Shown: positions 16,093 through 24,500, counted from the stretch's first letter. The stretch: 50,010 nt of DNA from Patescibacteria group bacterium (GCA_018822435.1 JAHJKD010000036.1:1-50010); one strand, 5' to 3'. Program-made: numbers and translations. The notes: generated from the letters alone by a model not told the origin.

Positions 16093-17574
16093 TTATTTCA
16101 TTTTTTTATCAATGTTTTTTCTGACCCAGCTCGGTTTTTTAAAAGCATAAACAATAAATGGAATAACCAGGAAAAAGAGCACGCCACCCACGACAATGAA
16201 TACATATTCTTGTGGGCTTCTGACGCTTAATTGAGACGGCGGGAAAAAACCGAGAATTAGTGCAAATATTACAGCCAGCATTCCGATCGATGCAGTAAAG
16301 ATCATGCCAAAATTACCACCTGGCACTTTATAAGGCCGGGGCAAATCCGGACGGCTATATCTCAATTTAATGCCTGTCATATAAAGTAGGACATACATTG
16401 TTAAATATAGAATGGCAGTAATGGCAGTAAGTAGCGTGAAAACGACGCTGGCATTAGGAATAATTATAAAAAATAAGGAAAGCAAAGTAACAATGCCGCC
16501 CTGGATCCAAAGAATAGTTGTTTGGACATTATTTTTATTTTTTTTATCCAAGAACGGAGGCAAATCACCTTCATGAGCAGTAGCCAGTAAGCCCTTTGAG
16601 GGGCCGGCTACCCAGGCGGCTACGCCGCCAACGACTCCAAAAGCCGTGAGAAGACCAAGTATTGCTAAGATGGGATTAAGAAGGATGTCTGGCACTAATT
16701 TTGCCAGCATGTCATGAAAAGCTTGCATAAGGCCGGCATTTAAATTTATTTCATCCGGCGATAGAACAGAAGCAACAGCCAGTGATCCTAAAGTAAAAAT
16801 TACGATAATAATGATTAGGGATATAAATACTGCCTTGGGAAATTGTTTTTGGGGATTTTTTAAGTCTTTCACATGAACGGCCCCAACTTCCATGCCGGCA
16901 TATAAAAGTACAATGCCTGCTAAAAATGCCAAGCTAGCAAAATTTGAAAAATCGGGCAGCAAGTGAGCTTGTCCTCCGCCGGGAGCATGCATAAAACCCA
17001 GGTCATGGCCGGAAAAGGCCCAGATAAGACCCAAGATTATAATAAATATCCCTGGAATTAATGTGCCGGCTATTACTCCAATGGAACTTAATTTTGCCGC
17101 TGCTTTCATTCCCCTAAATGTGTTGAATGTGGCGGCCCAATAAACTACTAAAATTACGATAACGATGAAAATATTATTTTGGGAAAGGGCAGTAACTTTT
17201 TCCGGATCCCACCACAAAACCATGACATAAGCCAGACTGCCAGCGGCAAATGCCAGAACAGTCGGGAACCAGATTACATTTTGGATCCATTGCAGATAAA
17301 TGGCAATAAAACCAAGGCGATTGCCAAAAGCCTCTTTGACCCAATGGTAGACGCCGCCGTTTCCATTAGGAAAAGCGGAAGCAAGCTCAGCTGATATCAA
17401 CGAGACCGGCAGTAAAAAGAGCAAAGCGGCAAAGGCGACGAAAAAAATCAGGGACAATCCTTCTTCAGCCATTAAAGGCAGCCCTCTTAAGCTCATGATG
17501 GCGGCCACGTTCATCATGGCCAAACCGAAAACCGACAATCCGGCCGCTTTCATGAGGTTTTTTTTGTTTTTCAT
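16093..17574 (-). CDS. APC superfamily amino acid antiporter, GadC-like (third of three)
   Basis: A 493-residue transporter with twelve predicted helices. Helix 1 carries MSLRGLPLMAEEGLSLIFF, where the unwound R-G-L-P segment is typical of the glutamate/GABA antiporter branch. NGGVYHWVKEAFGNRLGF follows helix 2 and is the G-G-x-x-x-W-v-x-e-a-x-G-x-r-w-G-F signature. It is the most diverged of three tandem copies and has a longer loop around residues 185-215. Likely function: exchange of amino acids or amines across the cytoplasmic membrane. No decarboxylase is present in the window. It lies 20 nt after the second copy, on one transcript. Confidence 0.85.
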   Translation of the reverse strand: MKNKKNLMKAAGLSVFGLAMMNVAAIMSLRGLPLMAEEGLSLIFFVAFAALLFLLPVSLISAELASAFPNGNGGVYHWVKEAFGNRLGFIAIYLQWIQNVIWFPTVLAFAAGSLAYVMVLWWDPEKVTALSQNNIFIVIVILVVYWAATFNTFRGMKAAAKLSSIGVIAGTLIPGIFIIILGLIWAFSGHDLGFMHAPGGGQAHLLPDFSNFASLAFLAGIVLLYAGMEVGAVHVKDLKNPQKQFPKAVFISLIIIIVIFTLGSLAVASVLSPDEINLNAGLMQAFHDMLAKLVPDILLNPILAILGLLTAFGVVGGVAAWVAGPSKGLLATAHEGDLPPFLDKKNKNNVQTTILWIQGGIVTLLSLFFIIIPNASVVFTLLTAITAILYLTMYVLLYMTGIKLRYSRPDLPRPYKVPGGNFGMIFTASIGMLAVIFALILGFFPPSQLSVRSPQEYVFIVVGGVLFFLVIPFIVYAFKKPSWVRKNIDKKMK

Positions 17575-17594
17575 TTTATTTTGATTAAAAGAAA

Positions 17595-19013
17595 TTATTT
17601 ATTTTTTTCCGGTTCAGTCTTTTTCACCCATTCGGGCTTGCGGAATTGATATATTACAAGCGGGGCGCCACACATCAGGATGAGGCCAATAGCCAGGAAG
17701 CCGACATAAAAGTATATGCTGCCTGTTTCTAATTCTGCCGGAGGGACATAACCCAAGAAAAAAGCGAATATGGCAGCCGCAATACCAACGCCACCGACAA
17801 TGATCATGCCGATTTTTCCGCCCGGAACAGTGTAAGCCCTTTTTACATCAGGTCTTTTATATTTCAGGACAATAGCCGAAGTAAACATGAATAAATAAAC
17901 AACCAGGTACATTTGGGCGGCCAGGGCAGTCAGGATCCAGAAAGAAGAAGAGACAGAAGGCAGGACTACGAAAACCAGCGAAATTATCGAAACAATCACG
18001 CCTTGAGTAATAAATATATTAGTTTGCATGCCGTGTTTGTTGGTATGTTGGAAAAAGGGAGGCAGGCAGCCGTCTTCAGCTGTCATGAGCAAAGCTTTGG
18101 AAGGGCCAGCGATCCAATTAAGAATCTGAGCAACCATACCAGGCACAGCGATGAGGGCGATGACAGGTACGAGCCAGAGAACATTATTATCGCTAAATAC
18201 AGTCAAGAATGTTTGCATAATGCCGGCCGTTAAGCTGATTTCATTTGCCGGAGTAATAATAGCAATGGCCAGGGAACCAAGAGCAAAAATAGCCACGATA
18301 ATAAAAGAAGAAATAAAGATGGCCTTAGGATAATCTTTTTTAGGATTTTTTACCTCTTTGGCGTGTACAGCAGAAACTTCCATGCCGGCAAAGAATAAAA
18401 ATACGCCGGTCAGAAAGACGATATTACTAAAGTTGCTTAAATCTGGCACAAAACTGGCCCAAGTAAAGACAATCGCAGATTCATGGCCTGTATTTAACCA
18501 GATAAAAGCACAGACTACTAATAATATTCCAGGCACAAGTACACCCATTACAGTACCGAAATTGGTAATAATGCTGGAAATTTTCATGCCCCGGAAATTA
18601 ATGAAAGTAGCGCCCCAGTATACTACAAAAATTACAACAATGGTGTAAATGGGATTTGTCGCCAATTGCGGATTATACATAAATGCGAGGGTCGCAGCTG
18701 TCGCAGCCAGGGCAGTCGGATAAAAGACGACGTTTTGGATCCATTGCGTCCAGATAGCCACAAAGCCCCATCGTTCGCCCAGGGCTTCTTTGACCCAAAC
18801 GTAGATTCCGCCTCGAGTCGGCCAGCCTGTAGCAAGCTCAGCGGAAATAAGTGAAACTGGAATCAGAAAAACGATAACGGCCAGAATTAAAAAGAAGATG
18901 ATACTGAAACCATATTCGGCCATAGTGGGTAGGCCTCTTAAGGCCGCGATCAATGAAATATTGATCATGACCAGAGAAAAGAGAGTCAAATAATGTTTGG
19001 CTGCTTTTTTCAT
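17595..19013 (-). CDS. APC superfamily amino acid antiporter, GadC-like (second of three)
   Basis: A 472-residue, twelve-helix transporter. Helix 1 contains AALRGLPTMAEYGFSIIFF, and the conserved loop is RGGIYVWVKEALGERWGF. FFAGMEVSAVHAKEVKNPKKDYPKAIFISS is the helix 6 region that forms the substrate site in this fold (G-M-E, then x-A-x-x-V-k-N-P). It is very close in sequence to the first copy, particularly in these motifs, and is probably a recent duplicate. The tail is short and basic. It sits 21 nt downstream of the first copy, in the same operon. Confidence 0.87.
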   Translation of the reverse strand: MKKAAKHYLTLFSLVMINISLIAALRGLPTMAEYGFSIIFFLILAVIVFLIPVSLISAELATGWPTRGGIYVWVKEALGERWGFVAIWTQWIQNVVFYPTALAATAATLAFMYNPQLATNPIYTIVVIFVVYWGATFINFRGMKISSIITNFGTVMGVLVPGILLVVCAFIWLNTGHESAIVFTWASFVPDLSNFSNIVFLTGVFLFFAGMEVSAVHAKEVKNPKKDYPKAIFISSFIIVAIFALGSLAIAIITPANEISLTAGIMQTFLTVFSDNNVLWLVPVIALIAVPGMVAQILNWIAGPSKALLMTAEDGCLPPFFQHTNKHGMQTNIFITQGVIVSIISLVFVVLPSVSSSFWILTALAAQMYLVVYLFMFTSAIVLKYKRPDVKRAYTVPGGKIGMIIVGGVGIAAAIFAFFLGYVPPAELETGSIYFYVGFLAIGLILMCGAPLVIYQFRKPEWVKKTEPEKNK

Positions 19014-19034
19014 AATGAAAATTTATTTTATTTT

Positions 19035-20450
19035 TTATTTCTTAGTATCTTTTTTACTATGCAGCCAAGATTCTTTCCTAAAAGTGTAAATTATTTGCGG
19101 AATGCCGATGACCAGGATCAGACCAATAATTAAAAAACCTTCAAAGAACCAAACGCTGCCGGTTTGCAGCTGTTCCGGCGGAAAGAAGCCGAGACTAAGG
19201 GCAAAAATAGCAGCGAGCAATCCAATGCCAGCCACGATCCACATGCCTGGTTTTCCCCCAGGAACGGAGTACGGCCGTTCTACATGCGGTTTTTTATATT
19301 TCAAAACTATGGCCGAAATAAACATAAGAACATAAACAGTAAGATATAGCTGGGCGGCCAGAGCCGTCAGGATCCAGAAGGAGGAAGAAACGGTCGGCAT
19401 AAACAGAATGACCATGGATATAAGAGTAACAACAATGCCCTGGATCAGAAGAATGTTAATCTGCACGTCATTTTTATTGGTCTTGCGGAAGAATGGAGGA
19501 AGATTGCCATGCTTGGCCGCGACCAAGATACCCTTGGACGGGCCGGCAATCCAGGCCAGAACTGAGGCAACTAAGCCGACAGCCACCAGGATCCCGAGGA
19601 TGGGGACGATCCAATGAAAGCCGAGGATAGTAAATATCTTATCATAAGCTTCCATGATTCCGGACGTCAGGCTGATTTCTGCCTGCGGAATAATAAAAGC
19701 GATGGCAAGGGAGCCGAGAATGAATAAGGAAACTATCACTATAGATGAAAGGAAGATTGCTTTCGGGTAATCTTTTTTCGGATTTTTAACTTCCTGGGCA
19801 TGCACCGCTGACACTTCCATGCCGGAAAAAAATAAAAACACGCCGGTCAGGAAGACAAGCGAGTTAAAGTTGCTAAGATCTGGCACAAAATTGCTGAACG
19901 CGAGAGGGATGGCCAGGTCCTGTCCGGAAATGACCCAATAAAGACCGGCAATAATAAGAAGGGAACCAGGAATTGCCAGACCGGCAATTATACCGACATT
20001 TGTAAAAATTGAAGAAGTTTTTAGTCCGCGTAAATTAATCAGGGTAGCGAGCCAATAGACGACCACCACGACAACAACAGTATACAATCTATTTTCCGAT
20101 AAGGCCGGACTAAAACCGAAAGCGAGAATACCGGCCGTGGCAGCCAGCGCAGTCGGATAAAAAATCATGTTTTGCAGCCATTCTGTCCAGATAACAGTAA
20201 AGCCCCAGCGCTCGCCCAGGGCTTCTTTGACCCACACGTAGATGCCGCCTTCTTTAGGCCAGCCCGTGGCCAGTTCGGCGGAAACAAATGAAACAGGAAT
20301 TAAAAAAACGATGGTTGCGAAGATCAGGAAAAATACAATTGAGAGACCTTCTTCTGCCATCGTCGGCAAGCCTCGAAGAGAGGCGATCAGGGCGATGTTC
20401 ATCATCATTAAAGAAAAGACGGACAGCGCTTTCTTTTTTTGTGTGCTCAT
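19035..20450 (-). CDS. APC superfamily amino acid antiporter, GadC-like (first of three)
   Basis: A 471-residue, twelve-helix transporter and the promoter-proximal gene of three tandem paralogues. Motifs: ASLRGLPTMAEEGLSIVFF in helix 1, EGGIYVWVKEALGERWGF after helix 2, and FFSGMEVSAVHAQEVKNP in helix 6. The start is well supported by a GGAGG Shine-Dalgarno 4-5 nt upstream (20455-20459). Divergent promoter elements, with a -10 TATAAT read on this strand at 20487-20482, lie upstream. Three near-identical-length copies suggest different substrates or dosage. In GadC the exchange of glutamate for GABA exports protons; whether that applies here is unknown. Confidence 0.87.
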   Translation of the reverse strand: MSTQKKKALSVFSLMMMNIALIASLRGLPTMAEEGLSIVFFLIFATIVFLIPVSFVSAELATGWPKEGGIYVWVKEALGERWGFTVIWTEWLQNMIFYPTALAATAGILAFGFSPALSENRLYTVVVVVVVYWLATLINLRGLKTSSIFTNVGIIAGLAIPGSLLIIAGLYWVISGQDLAIPLAFSNFVPDLSNFNSLVFLTGVFLFFSGMEVSAVHAQEVKNPKKDYPKAIFLSSIVIVSLFILGSLAIAFIIPQAEISLTSGIMEAYDKIFTILGFHWIVPILGILVAVGLVASVLAWIAGPSKGILVAAKHGNLPPFFRKTNKNDVQINILLIQGIVVTLISMVILFMPTVSSSFWILTALAAQLYLTVYVLMFISAIVLKYKKPHVERPYSVPGGKPGMWIVAGIGLLAAIFALSLGFFPPEQLQTGSVWFFEGFLIIGLILVIGIPQIIYTFRKESWLHSKKDTKK

Positions 20451-20481
20451 TTTCCTCCAAAATAAGTTATTTATTAAATAT

Positions 20482-20510
20482 ATTATATCATATTTTTAAG
20501 TTTTTGGCCA
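20482..20510 (-). promoter_or_regulatory. Putative promoter of the antiporter operon
   Basis: On the minus strand a perfect -10 TATAAT (20487-20482) lies 17 nt after TGGCCA (20510-20505), a 4-of-6 match to the -35 consensus. It lies back to back with the plus-strand promoter of the DUF5320 gene. Confidence 0.45.
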
Positions 20511-20526
20511 GGCGTTTGTCAACATC

Positions 20527-20555
20527 TTGACAGAATATAGTTATGGGTATATACT
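20527..20555 (+). promoter_or_regulatory. Strong sigma-70-type promoter for DUF5320-DUF134-arsM
   Basis: TTGACA (20527-20532), exactly 17 nt, then TATACT (20550-20555): a perfect -35 with a 5-of-6 -10. A GTATATAC palindrome overlaps the -10 (20547-20554) and could be an operator. A GC-rich leader hairpin (CGCCT...AGGCG) lies between it and the GAGGGGG ribosome site. Confidence 0.75.
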
Positions 20556-20618
20556 CAAAATATCAATAAGTAATCCGCCTGCGCTAAAGCTAAGGCGAGA
20601 CGAGAGGGGGTGAAAATT

Positions 20619-20774
20619 ATGCCAAGACAAGATGGAACAGGTCCGCAAGGCCAAGGTCCTATGACCGGCCGGGGGCTGGGCAATTGCCGGGGGAGCCGCT
20701 CAGTGGTAGACTTAGAAAAGGAAGTCGAAGGCCTTAAAAAAGAAGTGGAAGAGCTGAAAAATAAGAAGAAATAA
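20619..20774 (+). CDS. DUF5320 small protein
   Basis: A 51-residue protein. The N-terminus MPRQDGTGPQGQGPMTGRGL is the diagnostic DUF5320 motif (D-G-T-G-P-x-G-x-G-P-M-T-G-R-G-x-G-x-C). After a cysteine (C23) comes a Lys/Glu heptad-like stretch (VDLEKEVEGLKKEVEELKNK) that should form a coiled coil. The function is unknown; such genes often neighbour DUF134 regulators and Fe-Mo-cofactor-like proteins. A GAGGGGG ribosome site lies 6-10 nt upstream of the ATG. It ends 3 nt before the DUF134 gene. Confidence 0.8.
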   Translation: MPRQDGTGPQGQGPMTGRGLGNCRGSRSVVDLEKEVEGLKKEVEELKNKKK

Positions 20775-20777
20775 CTA

Positions 20778-21053
20778 ATGCCCAGACCAAGATCAATGCG
20801 CCGGATTAGATTCCGCGCCAAATCAGACTACTTCAAGCCTCAAGGCGTGCCCATGAGCCGTCTTGAGGTGGTTGAAATTACAGCGGAAGAAGCAGAGGCA
20901 ATGCGCCTGAAAAATATAGAAGAACTTGATCAGGTAGAATGCGCCAAGAAAATGAACACTTCCCAGAGCACTTTTCAAAGGATTCTGGCAAGTGCTTATA
21001 AAAAGATAAGCAAAGCTATTATAGAAGGCAAAGCGATTAGAATTATCAAATGA
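20778..21053 (+). CDS. DUF134 / UPF0251 family DNA-binding protein
   Basis: A 91-residue predicted transcriptional regulator. The family signature is complete: [10 protein letters not shown] at the start, [17 protein letters not shown], then [23 protein letters not shown]. It ends with a sigma-region-4-like helix-turn-helix ([20 protein letters not shown]). The C-terminus EGKAIRI is also typical. The length is normal. It probably controls its own operon through the GTATATAC element at the upstream promoter, by inference. It overlaps arsM by 4 nt (ATGA), indicating coupled translation. Confidence 0.88.
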   Translation: MPRPRSMRRIRFRAKSDYFKPQGVPMSRLEVVEITAEEAEAMRLKNIEELDQVECAKKMNTSQSTFQRILASAYKKISKAIIEGKAIRIIK

Positions 21054-21793
21054 AAAAAGACCAAGTAAAAAAAGTCGTAAAAAAACATTATGCGGACATT
21101 GCCGGGGGCAAGGCCTGCTGCTGCCAGGGCGGAGGCAGTACAAGCGAAGATAATGAAAAAATTGCCAAAATGATCGGCTATAGCGATGAACAGTTGCGTG
21201 ACGTGCCCGGCAATCTGGGCCTGGGATGCGGCAACCCCACGGCCATGGGAGAGATAAAGAAAGGGGATGTTGTGGTTGATCTGGGATCCGGGGCGGGATT
21301 TGATTCTTTTATTGCCGCCCGGAGCGTGGGTGATGAAGGCAGGGTGATCGGCGTGGACATGACCGATGAAATGCTCATCAAGGCCACAGCCAATGCGGAA
21401 AAATACGGCTATAATAATACGGAATTCAGGAAAGGTGATATTGAAAATTTGCCTATTGATGACGATTCAGTGGATATTATTATCAGCAATTGCGTGATCA
21501 ACCTGGCGCCGGACAAAAAGAAGGTGTTTGATGAAGCTTATCGCGTATTGAAAAAAGGCGGACGGATTTTTGTTTCGGACATCGTTTTGTTGGAAGAACT
21601 GCCGGAAAAGATCCGCAATGATGAAAAGCTCGTGGCCGGCTGCGTGGGCGGCGCGATCTTAAGGGACGATTATATAAAAATAGTAAAAGAAGCGGGTTTT
21701 GAAGTGAAAATTAAGAAAGAAGATAAAGATATCAGTAAAACTCAATATCAGGGGATTCCCCTGGAAAGCCTGATGATTGAGGCAGTGAAGTAG
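21050..21793 (+). CDS. arsM: Arsenite S-adenosylmethionine methyltransferase
   Basis: A 247-residue SAM-dependent methyltransferase that methylates trivalent arsenic to less retained methylarsenicals. The SAM-binding motif I is [12 protein letters not shown] (about residues 74-85). The three arsenic-binding cysteines of the ArsM family are present at C60 (NLGLGCGNP), C148 (IISNCVINL) and C198 (LVAGCVGGA). An extra CCC cluster lies at 23-25 (KACCCQGGG). The family context of the motifs is excellent. It is co-transcribed with DUF134 and DUF5320, which raises the possibility that DUF134 responds to arsenic or other thiol-reactive metals. No arsR or arsenite pump is in the window. Confidence 0.93.
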   Translation: MKKDQVKKVVKKHYADIAGGKACCCQGGGSTSEDNEKIAKMIGYSDEQLRDVPGNLGLGCGNPTAMGEIKKGDVVVDLGSGAGFDSFIAARSVGDEGRVIGVDMTDEMLIKATANAEKYGYNNTEFRKGDIENLPIDDDSVDIIISNCVINLAPDKKKVFDEAYRVLKKGGRIFVSDIVLLEELPEKIRNDEKLVAGCVGGAILRDDYIKIVKEAGFEVKIKKEDKDISKTQYQGIPLESLMIEAVK

Positions 21794-21822
21794 TTGACAA
21801 GCCTATCATTAATGGGTATGTT
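21794..21822 (+). promoter_or_regulatory. Sigma-70-type promoter of the RCC1-repeat lipoprotein
   Basis: TTGACA (21794-21799), 17 nt, TATGTT (21817-21822). The -35 begins 1 nt after the arsM stop. An ATGGGTAT string immediately around the -10 also occurs at the DUF5320 promoter. Confidence 0.65.
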
Positions 21823-21828
21823 AATACG

Positions 21829-21847
21829 TCCTTCTAAGGTAGAAGGA
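21829..21847 (+). promoter_or_regulatory. 5'-terminal mRNA hairpin
   Basis: TCCTTCT (21829-21835) pairs with AGAAGGA (21841-21847) across a 5-nt loop. It begins about 7 nt after the -10, so the transcript would start with this hairpin, a typical mRNA-stabilising arrangement. A hairpin in the same position occurs in the two cassettes at 43640 and 44337. Confidence 0.55.
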
Positions 21848-21879
21848 TGTTTCAGTTTAACCTCTGGATAAGGAGAGAA

Positions 21880-22887
21880 ATGGTCAAGAATCTGATCCTG
21901 TGCATCGCTTCCATGGCGGTGTTCCTGGGCTGTCCGTATCAGGACAGCGGGGACGACGACACCGTCAACGGCTATGGGGAGTGCGATTCGTGCTGCCCCG
22001 AGGCCCCGGCTTGCGACGACTGCTGCGAGGAATGTGACTCCTGCGACAGTTGTTGCGAAGAGTGCGATCCGTGCGACTCTTGCTGTCCGGAACCGATCCC
22101 GGAGTGCGACTTCGTCGAGGTGGCGGCCGGGGAGAACTTCTCCTGCGGACGGCACGCGGACGGCACGGTCGAGTGCTGGGGTGACGAGCCGGACGTGCTG
22201 GACAATATCCCGGTCTACACCTTCACGGTCATTACGGCCGGCCGGCGCCACATGTGCGGCCTGGGCGCTGACGGGCTGGCCATCTGCTGGGGCAATAACG
22301 ACATGGGGCAGACCAATGTCCATCAGGAGGACTGGCACTTCATCGCCATCGCGGCCGGCGAGGACCACACCTGCGCTCTGCGAGACAACCACCGCATGGA
22401 GTGTTGGGGCCTTTCTTGGGATGGACAGTACGAGTCCGACCTGGGGCAGTTCGCATTTCTGGCGGCCGGCTATGGCTACCAGTGCAACGTAGACGTGGAT
22501 GGAACCGCCGCCTGCTGGGGTGAGGACACGGCCGGGGAAACTCTGCCGCCAGAAGGCACCTTCGTCCAGATGGATGCGGGTTCCTCCCAGACTTGTGCCA
22601 TCCAGAGCGACGGCGAAGTCGCCTGCTGGGGAAACGGCGGAGACCCGCCTACCGGCATCTTCAAGCAGGTTTCGGTCGGTAGTGATCATGCCTGCGTCCT
22701 GTGGTGGGGCGGTGTCCCTCTGTGTTGGGGTGATGACACTTACGGCCAGGTGACGGATATGCCGGTGCCGGCCCAGAACTTCACCCAGATCAGTGCCGGC
22801 CATGACCATACCTGCGCGGTCCGGGGAAACAGCTGCGTGGAGTGCTGGGGCCGCAACGATCACGGGCAGGCCTCCCCGCCCGAATAG
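21880..22887 (+). CDS. Cys-rich RCC1-repeat (BLIP-II-like) lipoprotein, GC-rich
   Basis: A 335-residue lipoprotein. I chose the ATG at 21880 because AAGGAGAG lies 5-9 nt upstream and a clean lipoprotein signal follows (lipobox FLGC); an earlier in-frame ATG at 21847 lacks this. After the lipid anchor comes a low-complexity cysteine region of about 45 residues built from D-x-C-C / E-E-C units. Then come six to seven RCC1-type propeller repeats with the core A-G-x-x-H/F-x-C-A-x-x-x-x-G-x-x-x-C-W-G. Each repeat supplies paired cysteines likely to be disulfide-bonded. Such Cys-Trp-Gly RCC1 proteins are common in myxobacteria-like genomes. The G/C-ending codons contrast sharply with flanking genes and suggest transfer. 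The ligand is unknown. Confidence 0.82.
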   Translation: MVKNLILCIASMAVFLGCPYQDSGDDDTVNGYGECDSCCPEAPACDDCCEECDSCDSCCEECDPCDSCCPEPIPECDFVEVAAGENFSCGRHADGTVECWGDEPDVLDNIPVYTFTVITAGRRHMCGLGADGLAICWGNNDMGQTNVHQEDWHFIAIAAGEDHTCALRDNHRMECWGLSWDGQYESDLGQFAFLAAGYGYQCNVDVDGTAACWGEDTAGETLPPEGTFVQMDAGSSQTCAIQSDGEVACWGNGGDPPTGIFKQVSVGSDHACVLWWGGVPLCWGDDTYGQVTDMPVPAQNFTQISAGHDHTCAVRGNSCVECWGRNDHGQASPPE

Positions 22888-23064
22888 TCCCTCGACAGGC
22901 TCGGGAAAAGAGGAGAGAGAATCGGGGAACAGGAGGTTCAGTCAGTTCGTAAGATCTGGCTGCCTCCTTCCCCCGTAAAAGATATGCATATTCACAAGAT
23001 ATGTTTTTTTTAGTATAATAAGTATTGAAATTACAAAGACTTTTAAAGTCCATTTTTAATATCA

Positions 23065-23541
23065 ATGACCAAGAAAAAACCCATAAAAAGAGGGAAAAAG
23101 ACAAAATCTAAAAAAACTGTCAGTAAAAAACCGGCAAAAAAAGTAGAAAAAAAATCTTCTTCTAAACCAAAGGGAAAGAAAAAAGTTTTAATAGTGGAGG
23201 ACGAGAGAGTGCTCTTGACCGCTTTATCCAATAAATTCACTTTGGAGGGTTTTGACGTGGAAATGGCGTCAAACGGTCAGGAAGGACTTAATAAAGCTTT
23301 GGCTGAGCATCCGGATATGATATTGATGGATATTTTAATGCCAGTTATGGACGGCATGACTATGCTTGAGCAATTAAGAAAAGACACCTGGGGAAAGAAT
23401 GCGGAAGTAATAATTTTAACCAATTTGGCAGATACTGGTTCAGTAAGTGAAGCTTTAGACAGAGGGACATTCGACTTTTTGGTAAAGAGTGATTGGAAAA
23501 TGGAAGAGATCGTAAAAAAAGTACGGGAAAAATTAGCTTAA
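23065..23541 (+). CDS. Response regulator receiver with Lys-rich N-terminal tail
   Basis: A 158-residue protein. Residues 1-40 are extremely basic (17 or more Lys, with Ser, Thr and Pro), resembling histone-like tails that bind nucleic acid. Residues 40-158 are a complete REC domain: acidic pocket E45/D46, phospho-site D89 (ILMDILMPVMDG), switch T119 (IILTN) and K141 (FLVKSD). It is a paralogue of the receiver at 10182. The tail might localise the receiver to DNA or RNA, by inference. No kinase is nearby. It begins the unit with two ferritin-like genes (5 nt to the next gene). Confidence 0.88.
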   Translation: MTKKKPIKRGKKTKSKKTVSKKPAKKVEKKSSSKPKGKKKVLIVEDERVLLTALSNKFTLEGFDVEMASNGQEGLNKALAEHPDMILMDILMPVMDGMTMLEQLRKDTWGKNAEVIILTNLADTGSVSEALDRGTFDFLVKSDWKMEEIVKKVREKLA

Positions 23542-23546
23542 AATAA

Positions 23547-24023
23547 ATGGCAGGAAAATTTACAATCAGTGAGGTGCTCGAAGTTACCATGGAAATGGAA
23601 AAAGAAAGCGAGTCTTTTTTTAAGTTAGGCGCAAAAAGTACGGCAAATCCGGAAATGAAAAAGGTTTTTAATTTTTTAGCGAATGAATCGCGACGACAAT
23701 ATACTTATTATCAATTATTTAAAGATACGGCCGAGCAGAATATGTCGAAAAAAAAATTTGCCGGTGATTCAGATTTATATTTAAAGACTTTAGCAGAAGA
23801 ATCTGTGATGACAGACGATAAAAAAGCAAAATTTATTATAAAGAAAGACAAACAAGACGAAGATATAATTGATTTTGTAAGAGATATTAAAAAGAGCATG
23901 CTGGAATTTTTAGACCAGATTAAAAAAGAGCTGGATACATCAGGCAAAGAAGTGGTGGAAAAAATAATTACCGAAGAAAAAAATCATATCAAATTAATGG
24001 ATAAATTGGAAAAAAGCGTATGA
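23547..24023 (+). CDS. Ferritin-like (rubrerythrin-type) protein with degenerate first metal motif
   Basis: A 158-residue four-helix-bundle protein paralogous to its downstream neighbour (both start with K-F-T-x-x-E-V-L-E). The C-terminal TEEKNHIKLMDKLE keeps the E-x-x-H motif. The first E-x-x-H is replaced (NESRRQYTYY, S48 and Q51 where the partner has E48 and H51). The di-iron centre is therefore probably incomplete. It could be a structural subunit or partner of the intact paralogue, with which it overlaps by 4 nt. Lys-rich and AT-rich. Confidence 0.75.
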   Translation: MAGKFTISEVLEVTMEMEKESESFFKLGAKSTANPEMKKVFNFLANESRRQYTYYQLFKDTAEQNMSKKKFAGDSDLYLKTLAEESVMTDDKKAKFIIKKDKQDEDIIDFVRDIKKSMLEFLDQIKKELDTSGKEVVEKIITEEKNHIKLMDKLEKSV

Positions 24024-24499
24024 GCAAGAAGTTTACGGTAAAGGAAGTGCTAGAAATAGCCATGGAAATAGAAAAAAATGGTGAGAGATTTTATGACAGT
24101 TATGAAGACTTTACAAAAAGCCAAGAATTAGAAAAAATGTTCTCTCTGCTTAGCAATGAAGAAAGGCGGCATTATAATTATTACAAAGATTTAGCCGGCC
24201 GTATTACCGAGGAAGAGAAAGAAAGGGAATATTTGGGAAATAATAGGCAGTATTTAAAAACTCTAGCGCAGGAGAGCGTTTTTAATGAGGAGAAGCTGGC
24301 ACATTTTGCTTTGGAAGGAATTGAAAACGATAAGGATGCTTTGGAGTTTGCCCGAGACATTGAACAGGACTCGATCAGTTTTTATGGAATCATGAAAAAA
24401 AATATCCCGTCAGGAGACCGGGACATGGTGAACAAGGTTATTGATGAAGAGAAGACGCACCTGATGATGGTGGAGAAAATGTTAGCAAAAATAAAATAA
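24020..24499 (+). CDS. Ferritin-like (rubrerythrin-type) di-iron protein
   Basis: A 159-residue four-helix protein with intact ligand motifs: E18 followed by Y25 (EKNGERFY), E48-x-x-H51 (NEERRHYNYY), a third-helix E in FARDIEQDSISFY, and a final DEEKTHLMMV (E-x-x-H). These fit a di-iron centre that reduces peroxide or oxidises ferrous iron. The C-terminal rubredoxin domain of classical rubrerythrin is absent, so the electron donor is unknown. It is translationally coupled to the degenerate paralogue upstream (ATGA overlap). Oxidative-stress defence is the likely role. Confidence 0.82.
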   Translation: MSKKFTVKEVLEIAMEIEKNGERFYDSYEDFTKSQELEKMFSLLSNEERRHYNYYKDLAGRITEEEKEREYLGNNRQYLKTLAQESVFNEEKLAHFALEGIENDKDALEFARDIEQDSISFYGIMKKNIPSGDRDMVNKVIDEEKTHLMMVEKMLAKIK

Positions 24500-24500
24500 T

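Noticed and set aside
21748-22863. Long open frame on the minus strand across the RCC1 gene
   Set aside because: It is antisense to a gene with a lipobox, a ribosome site, a promoter and clear repeats. Its product is low-complexity Val/Ala/Arg/His typical of GC-rich shadows.
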